Below, in pieces: positions 46,184 to 54,241 of a DNA stretch of 64,000 nucleotides. Both the position numbers and the translations under genes were made by a program. Origin of the DNA: Methanocalculus taiwanensis (GTDB taxonomy: Archaea; Halobacteriota; Methanomicrobia; Methanomicrobiales; Methanocorpusculaceae); assembly GCF_024372745.1 (NCBI RefSeq), contig NZ_VOTZ01000001.1, forward strand, positions 62,001 through 126,000, written 5' to 3'. The stretch's first letter is position 1; the number at the start of each line of letters is the position of its first letter. The notes beneath the pieces are model-generated. The model searched no databases, was not told the DNA's origin, and worked only from the letters and a program-made list of their open reading frames with translations.

Positions 46184-49100
46184 CTACAAATTAATTAACA
46201 ATCCAAACACCACAGGCTCAGCGGTGATATCTCCACTATCCCTATCTTTTTCAAGATCCTTCATTCGCAGCTCAAAGTCCTGTTCAGCTCTGGCCAGCTC
46301 ACTCGTCTTCATGATCTGAATTTTATTATTCGCAGTTCCTTTCAACTGGTTTTCTATTACCTGACGGCGGGACTTGTGACTGGCTTTTAGACTTTGAATT
46401 CGATATTCAACCTGCTGCCGGTTTTCATCAATATGTTTGGCGCGAGCTGCAATCCATTTTGTATAATGTCGTTTTTCCAGCACATCGAAAACCGATGAAT
46501 CAATATGATCGTTAAAGTCTGAACCTTCGGCAGTTTGAAGAAGGGAGAGTATTTTTTCCTCAAGTATTGGATCTGTTGCAACCGGAACAATCACATCATC
46601 AGGTTTGACACCCTGTTTTTTCCAGTGATAGACACCAAATGGATATTGACCCGGAGACAATTCCGTGTCCTGAATTGTAAGAGCGGTATAAACAACCTGT
46701 TGATGTTCCTGATGAGATGCTGCTTGTTTGATCAGGGGATGAAGGACTGAGAGGTACGTGATTTTTTCATCCTCTGTTGCAGCCTCCTGATCAAATGTTA
46801 CTGGAAATACAGGATTGTCTCCCTTTAACCATTTCTCCCACATTCGAAAGATTGGATCAGATTTATGAGGTATTCGGATATAATCCTGGAGTAGGGCTGC
46901 TCTTCCATCTTTATTCACTCTTAACGTTTTTACTGCCTTTTCTCCGAGCAGATACTCACCTTCTCCACCAAGACGCTCCTTGAGATAGCATGTAACAGAT
47001 CGTTGAATTGCTTCAGCAGAGAGCCAATAACTCTCAGCAGACTCAATATCCTGAAGCCAGGTGCTTTTTGGAATATTAAGACCAATAAGCTCAGCCTCTT
47101 TGGATTCTAACTCCTGTTCCTCCTGAATACGACGAACCATATTGTCTGAAAGTTGACGAAGCCTCCTTTCCATTTCCTCATTAGTTAAAGTATATCTTTC
47201 AGCTATTTGGTGGATCTCTCTCGTAATATCTCCTAAAATCTCCTCACTTCCACCAATTGAATGTTCAAAAACACCTATTCGTAACAGACACCGATTGTAG
47301 ATTTCAGCCTCAATTGTTCCAGAAGTAATAAAGTTAACAATTGCCACCGATTCGCTCTTTTGTCCATATCGGTCAATCCTTCCGATTCTTTGTTCAATCC
47401 GCATTGGATTCCAGGGAAGATCGTAGTTTATCAAAAAGTCGCAGAATTGAAAGTCAAGACCTTCACAACCAACTTCAGAGGATAGCAAAATGTCAATTGC
47501 CAATGGATCTTCCTTTGGCAATCCAAATCTATGTCTGATTTCTGCACGCTCGTCATCGGGAACATCACCATGAATCAATCCATAGCGCAGAGTCGTGTTT
47601 TCGACATTTTTCGCAAGATATGCAAGAGTATGACGAAATGTGCTAAATAAAAGAATCTTATTGTTTGGCAACGTATTTTTATCTTCTATTACCTTTATGA
47701 AGGCCTCCAGTTTTGGATCATAGGGATCTAATTCTCGAGCTTGAACGATGAGATTCTGGATTTCAGAACGAAATTGAGATACAAGCTCAGGATCAGGATC
47801 AGAATCACCATCAATTGCTTCAGCATATTCAATCTTGTTGAGACGTCCATTGAGCATATCCTCAAAAAGTGGTACCAAACCGTAAAAGCAACTGGCAACC
47901 TGACGCCGAATCATCGTCATCATGAATGAAATATTTGAATTATCATGGCTATACGCTAACATTCTTTGAATAAGATCAAGTAGAGTATCATGCAACTCTT
48001 TCTGAGAAGGCGTACATTCAATTTCGATTGTTTCAGGTTTTCTTACAGTAAATTCGCCAATATCACGCCTGCGGGTTCGATTGATCAAAGAACTGAATGT
48101 ATACAATTCTTCAATAGAGCGTATTAATTGAACCCGATCAGCATCAGTGAGGTTTTCTTCGTGTAGATTATCATATATCTTCTGGAATTCAGATGATTCC
48201 CGGATAAACTGTGAACCCCAGGCGGTTTGAGCCACTTGATTTAAACAGGCAAGAGCATTTTTATTCCAATCATTCTCCCCTCTCCGACAGTGCTGAGCAG
48301 CTTCGTTAATATAACGATTTGGCTCTGCCATCATGTCAAAACTCGATGAATCGATGATCAAATCTGGACGCAGGACATTAAGAAGAGTGTTCAAATCCTT
48401 CCTCCCTAATTGAACGGGAGTCGCTGTGAGAAAAATTACCGCTTCTGCGTTATCACAAAAATACCGAATTCCCTGATGCAAGCATGTATCTGAATTTCGA
48501 ATATGGTGAGCTTCATCTACAATAACCAGATCAAATTTTGGTGGTTGTGAAAGAGAGAATAACCCTTCTCTGTTTCTCTTATTTTGATTAGAGTTGCCAA
48601 ATAATAATTTTTTATCAAAGAGAGAGAAGGGCATAATTACTTTAGAATACTGTTTTGGCCATTCATCATCCAGAGTCAATTCATGAAGACAATGTCTAAG
48701 TAAGTTGCTATCAAGAGAGGTAAAGGATTCATCAAATCTCTTCATCTCATAATACCATTTCTTTTCAGTAACAAGAGTCCGGGGGCAGATGATTAAAATT
48801 GATGAGATATCCATTCTTGCCTGTAGCTCTTTAATAATAAGCCCCGCCTCGATGGTCTTTCCCACGCCAACCTCATCTGCGATTAATAAACGAGGTCGAT
48901 CAGATCGAATCAACTTCAATACCGGGCGGTATTGATACGGGACAAACTGGATTCTACCCTGACGCAACGAAAAAAGGTTGTTAATTGAAGGAGAGAGTAT
49001 TTGAAGATTGGTCAAATAAGATTTTACTTTCTCTGCATCAAGAATTTCCTGAGTCGTTTCAGACTCAGAAACCCGTTGTAACTGGCTCTCATAATAGGTA

Positions 49101-49738
49101 ACCGTTCGAGAATCCTGAAATACCTTATATCTACATTCACCATAGCCCGGAATGACTTCTAGAATTGGACATTTAATTTCTGTATTTGAACGAAGGGAGA
49201 CAAGATCCCCTCGCTCAAACTTTGGCTTATTACTATCTACATCCGCTTTGAGAGCAGTAGCATTTGACACTAAATCAGTAGTATTATTCAGTTCTGAGCG
49301 TTTTTCGAAGGCTATAGAGATAATTGATTGTTTTTGTTCATTTATCTTTTCAAGAGAGTCTTCCGATGCACCAATTAATTTGAGGAGCCTCTCCAGTGTA
49401 TCGGCATCACGGAATAAATCCTCTTTTGGTATTTCTTCTGAGGAGAGATGGGCCCATTTATTTCGGACGGTTTGTAGTTCTTTTACCCAAGAGCGTCCTT
49501 CTGGGGGAAAGGAATACAAATTTGATATATCATACCAATTTCTATCTAAGATCCTTAGTAGTGCGGCAAAATCAAGTTGTTTAAGTGAATTATAACCCCT
49601 TTCTTCAACAAATCTCTGCTGTTGAAAGCTTAGATTGTCAAATACATTTTCATTCCACCAGTCAGTTGAAAACTCAGGGAAACTACTCTCTAAAAAAGAA
49701 GCTAATTCCACTGTTGCAATCTGAAAGAGAGCCTGCAA
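46184..49738 (-). CDS. HEPN (Swt1-type) - SNF2 helicase fusion
   Basis: An 1184-residue protein. The N-terminal 130 residues form a Swt1-type HEPN domain with the R-x4-H motif RNKWAH (Arg92, His97), the usual HEPN RNase active-site pattern. Next is a beta-rich insert (about 170-220). A SNF2/SF2 helicase follows: Walker A DEVGVGKTIEAG (291-295 core), DEAHH (408-412), LTATPVQLG, and the C-lobe motif NPMRIEQRIGRIDRYGQ. A long coiled C-terminal tail ends the protein. It is probably a DNA translocase coupled to an RNA-cutting HEPN domain. It is the first gene of the two-gene unit with the sacsin-like ATPase. The start is TTG 49738 after a GGGGG stretch; a TATA-like TTATAA lies near 49760. Confidence 0.85.
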   Translation of the reverse strand: MQALFQIATVELASFLESSFPEFSTDWWNENVFDNLSFQQQRFVEERGYNSLKQLDFAALLRILDRNWYDISNLYSFPPEGRSWVKELQTVRNKWAHLSSEEIPKEDLFRDADTLERLLKLIGASEDSLEKINEQKQSIISIAFEKRSELNNTTDLVSNATALKADVDSNKPKFERGDLVSLRSNTEIKCPILEVIPGYGECRYKVFQDSRTVTYYESQLQRVSESETTQEILDAEKVKSYLTNLQILSPSINNLFSLRQGRIQFVPYQYRPVLKLIRSDRPRLLIADEVGVGKTIEAGLIIKELQARMDISSILIICPRTLVTEKKWYYEMKRFDESFTSLDSNLLRHCLHELTLDDEWPKQYSKVIMPFSLFDKKLLFGNSNQNKRNREGLFSLSQPPKFDLVIVDEAHHIRNSDTCLHQGIRYFCDNAEAVIFLTATPVQLGRKDLNTLLNVLRPDLIIDSSSFDMMAEPNRYINEAAQHCRRGENDWNKNALACLNQVAQTAWGSQFIRESSEFQKIYDNLHEENLTDADRVQLIRSIEELYTFSSLINRTRRRDIGEFTVRKPETIEIECTPSQKELHDTLLDLIQRMLAYSHDNSNISFMMTMIRRQVASCFYGLVPLFEDMLNGRLNKIEYAEAIDGDSDPDPELVSQFRSEIQNLIVQARELDPYDPKLEAFIKVIEDKNTLPNNKILLFSTFRHTLAYLAKNVENTTLRYGLIHGDVPDDERAEIRHRFGLPKEDPLAIDILLSSEVGCEGLDFQFCDFLINYDLPWNPMRIEQRIGRIDRYGQKSESVAIVNFITSGTIEAEIYNRCLLRIGVFEHSIGGSEEILGDITREIHQIAERYTLTNEEMERRLRQLSDNMVRRIQEEQELESKEAELIGLNIPKSTWLQDIESAESYWLSAEAIQRSVTCYLKERLGGEGEYLLGEKAVKTLRVNKDGRAALLQDYIRIPHKSDPIFRMWEKWLKGDNPVFPVTFDQEAATEDEKITYLSVLHPLIKQAASHQEHQQVVYTALTIQDTELSPGQYPFGVYHWKKQGVKPDDVIVPVATDPILEEKILSLLQTAEGSDFNDHIDSSVFDVLEKRHYTKWIAARAKHIDENRQQVEYRIQSLKASHKSRRQVIENQLKGTANNKIQIMKTSELARAEQDFELRMKDLEKDRDSGDITAEPVVFGLLINL

Positions 49739-50131
49739 TTATTATCCCCCAAGCGACATTATAAGTTCAATTTTTTTTATAAAAAAACTAAACTGAATTT
49801 CTATTAACAGATGCAGAATCTACCCCTTCAAAGAAAAATCTTCCGTTATTACATTTGAACTCAATAACTCCTTAACCACGACATGGTAATTCAGGTGAGA
49901 ATTCTTTTTCATTCAATATCTGTGATAAATGGCCATATCCATCCACATCAACCTGCGTGCTACCTACCCCGCAAGTACTCTCTACCGCACACCTCTATCA
50001 CCCGAAGCGACCATACTCAGCCCAGGCAGGTTATATCAATTAACGGACAGCTATGAGCGGATAATCGCTCTTCGATACCGGGATTCAGAGCAGGGCGGTC
50101 CGCGAAGGGAGTTGATTTGAATTGTTGAGCT

Positions 50132-50320
50132 GTTTCTTAGTTGTCGGTTAGTTCACACCTATTGCCTTTCATACCCCAAATTGGTCAATATGCCTGCGAT
50201 TTCCAATTTTAAGCAGTTTCTTAGTTATCGGTTGGTTCACACCTAATGCCATTCATACCCAAAAATGGTCAATATGCCTGCGGATTCTAATTTCAAGCAG
50301 TTTCTTAGTTGTCGGTTCGT
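50132..50320. repeat. Three-unit 84-bp tandem repeat
   Basis: GTTTCTTAGTTGTCGGTT or close variants begin at 50132, 50216 and 50300, exactly 84 bases apart. Each of the first two is followed by GGTTCACACC-like sequence and GGTCAATATGCCTGCG. It is non-coding. The rest of the 783-base gap (49739-50521) is AT-rich promoter sequence near the helicase gene, one stray copy of the GTACCCCGCAA-like unit near 49965, and the small frame noted below. Confidence 0.7.
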
Positions 50321-50357
50321 TTCCAGGCAGTTGAACCGAAGTGAGAAGTTCCCGTAA

Positions 50358-50480
50358 ATGCACAATCAGAAAGAAGCAGAGGAAGAAGTAGAGCAAGAGA
50401 CAGATAAAGAGAAAGAGAAAGAGCCCTGCATACGGGATAGGGGATTTTGCCCTCTTGATGTCGCCATGAAGTATCTCTAA
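50358..50480 (+). CDS. Possible 40-residue acidic small protein
   Basis: ATG 50358 to TAA 50480, very rich in Glu/Lys at the N-terminus (KEAEEEVEQETDKEKEKE) and ending CPLDVAMKYL. There is no clear ribosome site, but the frame is intact and the C-terminus looks protein-like. It is convergent with the XRE-ImmA gene. This is a weak call. Confidence 0.22.
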   Translation: MHNQKEAEEEVEQETDKEKEKEPCIRDRGFCPLDVAMKYL

Positions 50481-50521
50481 TCCCGGAACGTGATCTCCTG
50501 TGAGAGCCTATAGAGTTGTCA

Positions 50522-51697
50522 TCACCAAACACCAATCTGCTCCGCGAGCGGCTGAATCCTGGATGGACTGATATTGAGCATCCGCCCGGCCTCACGCATC
50601 AGCAGGCTCTGATCAAAGGTGCTTCGGACGACCGCCTCGGTAAACCGCCTGCCATACCGTACCGGTAGCGTCTTAAAAAAATTGCCGCCACCCTGTTCTT
50701 CCCTTCTCCGCTGCCATCGCTCCTCCTGACTTCGATAATAATCGACAAACACTGGCCATTCGATCAGGCCAAGATCAAGTGCACGGCGGGCGATCACAAC
50801 GGTACTGACCCGGAAGAATGTTGCAGATGTGGAGATCGTATCTTCAGGAGAACTCTCTTTCTGCCATATCTCCTCCCACGTATGCAGGAAAGGCCCCTCA
50901 GGGACGAGTACTTCAGCGGCAACGGCATTACAGATCTTCTCAATATCTTTTCCTTCACCATTCACCGGTCGATCCAGCGACGTATTAGAGATACCACTCT
51001 TTCCAATCCAGAGATGGGTCATCTCATGTACGAGCGTAAAGATCTGTGCCGCTTTTGCATCGTTTCCATTGATGAAGACGAGCGGGGCGATCTCATCGCA
51101 GATGGCAAAACCACGGAACTCATGGATCTCAAGACTGCGATGTGTGTTATTGGCAACGATTCCACTCCGCATCACCCAGATACCGGCAGCCTCCGCCCTC
51201 CTGACAAGGAAATCATAGAACTGCTCCCAGCTTCGCACCTGTGTACGGTCTGCAAGCGTGAGGGAAAGGGTCGTTGTCATATCTGCGGCTATCTCCCTGG
51301 GATCAGCATCAGGATCAAAACGCCCTATGAAAGGCAGCTTCTCCTCACCCTGTTCGATGAGGTAATCCCTGTACCAGTCATGCTTATAGAGGGTGTCGGC
51401 AAGCAGATCGAAGAGATCTGCACTGACTTCACTGATCGGATGATCACCTATCCTGCGAAGATCAGGGATGGGAAGCTTCTCCTCGGGCGGGTGCGAAAGG
51501 AAAAGATATCCGAAAGGAATGTGAAGCTTTTTCGCAATCTCCTGTGCCTGTCTGAAGGTTGGCTTCTCCATCCCCTCTTCCCAGCGGAGAATCCTCTCTG
51601 GTGTGACACTGGCACTCTTTGCCAGCCTGTCTGGACCAATACGTGCACGTTCACGAGCCCAGCGGAGAACCCCGGGATTGATGAGGGCAACCGTCAT
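50522..51697 (-). CDS. XRE-type regulator with ImmA/IrrE metallopeptidase domain
   Basis: About 391 residues. The N-terminal helix-turn-helix of the Cro/CI kind (about 5-65) contains PDRLAKSASVTPERILRWEE. A central ImmA/IrrE zinc peptidase domain has HExxH in LVHEMTHLWIG. A C-terminal helical part (VSTVVIARRALDLG) follows. Such proteins repress mobile-element or toxin genes and cleave repressors on induction; in archaea they often sit upstream of a PIN toxin. No toxin gene follows here. I prefer ATG 51697 (MTVALINPGVL) over GTG 51715. The 177-bp repeat array begins about 70 bases upstream of its start and is a possible binding platform. Confidence 0.85.
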   Translation of the reverse strand: MTVALINPGVLRWARERARIGPDRLAKSASVTPERILRWEEGMEKPTFRQAQEIAKKLHIPFGYLFLSHPPEEKLPIPDLRRIGDHPISEVSADLFDLLADTLYKHDWYRDYLIEQGEEKLPFIGRFDPDADPREIAADMTTTLSLTLADRTQVRSWEQFYDFLVRRAEAAGIWVMRSGIVANNTHRSLEIHEFRGFAICDEIAPLVFINGNDAKAAQIFTLVHEMTHLWIGKSGISNTSLDRPVNGEGKDIEKICNAVAAEVLVPEGPFLHTWEEIWQKESSPEDTISTSATFFRVSTVVIARRALDLGLIEWPVFVDYYRSQEERWQRRREEQGGGNFFKTLPVRYGRRFTEAVVRSTFDQSLLMREAGRMLNISPSRIQPLAEQIGVW

Positions 51698-51782
51698 GGT
51701 AGTCTGCACTTCCACATCATCGTTCTATTCCAAGTCTTCTTGTTTGAGAGCTGATAAAGGTAGTTTCTTCACTTTTGGGTAC

Positions 51783-52735
51783 ACCCGCCCCGCAAGTTAC
51801 CCCGCAACCCAGCCCAACACCACCATGCATGCACCATGCAAGCACCGTGCAAGTACCGTGCAAGTACCGCGCAGGCTGAGCCGGTAAAAGAGTCCACCAT
51901 ATTCCAATTTTAAAGCCACTTAAAGCCAATTGAGCCAGGATAAACGCTCCTTTCATCACCACCTAACAGGAGGGAAAACCACAAATTACACGATAATTTT
52001 AGCGAAAGCACCATGCAAGTAGCATGCAAGCACCGTGCAAGTACCGCGCAGGCTGAGACGGTAAAAGAGTCCACCATATTCCAATTTTAAAGCCACTTAA
52101 AGCCAATTGAGCCAGGATAAACGCTCCTTTCATCACCACCTAACAGGAGGGAAAACCACAAACTACACTATAATTTTAGCGAAAGCACCATGCAAGTAGC
52201 ATGCAAGCACCGCGCAAGTACCGCGCAAGCTGAGACGGTAAAAGAAACCTCCATATTCCAATTTTAAAGCCCCCTAAAGCCAAATTAACCCATATTCACG
52301 CCACTTTCATCACCACCTAACAGGAGGGAAAACCACAAATTACACGATAATTTTAGCGAAAGCACCATGCAAGTAGCATGCAAGTACCGCGCAGGTACCG
52401 CGCAGGCTGAGCCGGTAAAAGAATCCCCCATATTCCAATTTTAAAGCTTCTTAAAGCCAATTGAACCCGGATTAACGCTCCTTTACCACCACCTAACAGG
52501 AGGGAAAAACCACAAATTACACGATAATTATAGCGCAAGCACCGTGCAGGTACCCCGCAAGTACCCCGCAAGCTGAGCCGGTAAGAGTATCCCCCCTTCT
52601 CCAATTATTGCGACAGTTTAGAGAGAATTGAGCTCACCTAAACCGCCATTTCATCACTACCAGACAGGATGAACACCCCACAAGTACCCCACAAGTACCC
52701 CGCAGGTACCCCGCAAGCTGATCCGCTAAATTCCC
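51783..52735. repeat. Six-unit tandem array of about 177 bp built on 11-nt iterations
   Basis: The marker GCTGAG/GCTGAT occurs at 51875, 52052, 52229, 52406, 52572 and 52717 (steps 177, 177, 177, 166, 145). Each unit has a tract of 11-nt copies (GCACCGTGCAA, GTACCGCGCAA, GTAGCATGCAA, GTACCCCGCAA). It then has a conserved spacer with TAAAGCCA and CACCACCTAACAGGAGGG. Nothing is coding. The rest of the 51698-52948 gap is ordinary AT-rich sequence leading to the AAA ATPase. Confidence 0.85.
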
Positions 52736-52948
52736 CTCTCTCTCCTATTCCCCTGACACCGTGGGACAATCAAAATCACATTCACTCCCCTCGCATCACC
52801 ACTTTACATACTCCATGCAATTATCATGCATATCCCTGAAAACCCCCCAAATCCCTCACTCGCCAAAAACCACTATCGTGAAAACCAGATACACCGACCG
52901 CCATCAGACACCCACTCAGACACACCCACCAAACCACCGGATCAGATC

Positions 52949-54124
52949 ATGGCTGAACAGATATTCATCGTCGGAGGCGAAGTCGAGCCCCCCTACTTCA
53001 TCGGCAGGGATGAGGAGGTGAGACGGATCAGGCTCGATCTCCTCTCCCGGGCACAGCATAACGTCATCATCGGCCCACGCCGGATCGGGAAGACCTCGCT
53101 TTTGAAAAATCTCAAAAGGAGCATCGGGGACGAGGTCCTCTTCGTCCAGGTGAACTGCCGGATGATCACCCACCCGTCCGACTTCTTCAGGATCACCACA
53201 CGGGCAATGGTCGAAACCTATGAGGAGAAGCACCGGGTAAAGGGGCTTGCACGGAAGTTCTCGGATATCTTCAAGGCTACAATCACCCGTGCCACCCGAT
53301 CGATTGCCGAGATTGGGGGGAGTATCGAGCATATCGGGCAGATCTACCTCCGGTTCCGGGAGAGCGAGGTGACCGAATCCGAGCTGATCGAAGAGACCTT
53401 CTGTTTTATCGGACACTTCGCGGGCGAGATCGACGAGCAGATCGTCATCGCCTTCGACGAGTTTCAGGAGCTGAGCAGATTCAATCCCGCGATCTTCAGC
53501 CTCTTCAAGACCCATATGGACAGCCGGCCGGATGTGCGGTACATCTTCTCGGGATCTTCAGTTGCACTCCTGAACAAGGTCTTCCTGAAGCCGGATTCCC
53601 CCCTCTACCTGATGGCAGCAAAAGTCCGGCTCGAGCCGATCGGAGAGGAGGAGGTGAGCAGGTACATCCGCTCCCGGCTCCAGATGCAGAAGATCACAAT
53701 CACTGGCGATGCCCTTGATACCATCTATAGATACACAGACGGGTTCCCGTTCTATTTCCAGAAGATGGGATTTCTGCTGTACCAGCAAACAATCCTCGAA
53801 GGAAGGGATTCGATCACCTCAGATGACACAGAACTCGCATTCTCCTCCATGCTTGACGAGTTCGACAGCGAATTTGAATCACGGTACGCATGCAAGTTCA
53901 GCAGGCAGCAGCAGGATATCCTGAAGTACCTCTCAGCCGAAAAGACCCGCCGTCTGAAGGATATAGCCGAAAGTATGGGCACGCAATCATCCTCGCTCAC
54001 CGCCTCGATGAGGGATCTCACCAATACAATGACCATCGACAAGCCCGCTGAGGGGAGGTATGGCATACTGGACTCGGTCTTTCGGATCTGGCTTGCCCGG
54101 AATATCCTCAGAAACAATGAGTAA
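52949..54124 (+). CDS. Archaeal AAA ATPase (ATPase_2/COG1672 type)
   Basis: This 391-residue STAND-like ATPase has the N-terminal YFIGRDEEVRRI. Walker A is GPRRIGKTSLL, Walker B VIAFDEFQEL, and sensor FSGSS. The C-terminal winged helix ends with the usual DSVFRIWLARNIL. This family is expanded in archaeal genomes, and members are thought to act in signalling, transport of DNA or defence; no exact role can be given. The frame is open from 52826, but ATG 52949 (MAEQIFIVGG) matches the family start and the preceding residues are low-complexity. It stands directly downstream of the 177-bp array. Codon use is like the core genome. Confidence 0.8.
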   Translation: MAEQIFIVGGEVEPPYFIGRDEEVRRIRLDLLSRAQHNVIIGPRRIGKTSLLKNLKRSIGDEVLFVQVNCRMITHPSDFFRITTRAMVETYEEKHRVKGLARKFSDIFKATITRATRSIAEIGGSIEHIGQIYLRFRESEVTESELIEETFCFIGHFAGEIDEQIVIAFDEFQELSRFNPAIFSLFKTHMDSRPDVRYIFSGSSVALLNKVFLKPDSPLYLMAAKVRLEPIGEEEVSRYIRSRLQMQKITITGDALDTIYRYTDGFPFYFQKMGFLLYQQTILEGRDSITSDDTELAFSSMLDEFDSEFESRYACKFSRQQQDILKYLSAEKTRRLKDIAESMGTQSSSLTASMRDLTNTMTIDKPAEGRYGILDSVFRIWLARNILRNNE

Positions 54125-54190
54125 TTTCATCCATAATCGCCAGCAGATGTGAGGGGAAGGGGCGGTTGCGCCATTTGAGCCATATAAGCA

Positions 54191-54200
54191 TTTATATACG
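54191..54200 (+). promoter_or_regulatory. TATA box of the 7TM histidine kinase gene
   Basis: TTTATATACG about 45 bases before the ATG at 54242. A short leader with GGGGATA would follow, so this gene probably has a ribosome site. Confidence 0.5.
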
Positions 54201-54241
54201 CCGATACCCCATAACCTACGTAGAAACGGGGATATCTGGCG

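Noticed and set aside
49929-50120. 63-codon plus-strand frame before the 84-bp repeats
   Set aside because: No ribosome site or recognisable domain; it contains a stray 11-nt repeat unit and low-complexity sequence.
51783-52735. CRISPR array
   Set aside because: The sequences between the iteron tracts are themselves conserved from unit to unit, the basic repeat is only 11 nt, and no cas gene is nearby.
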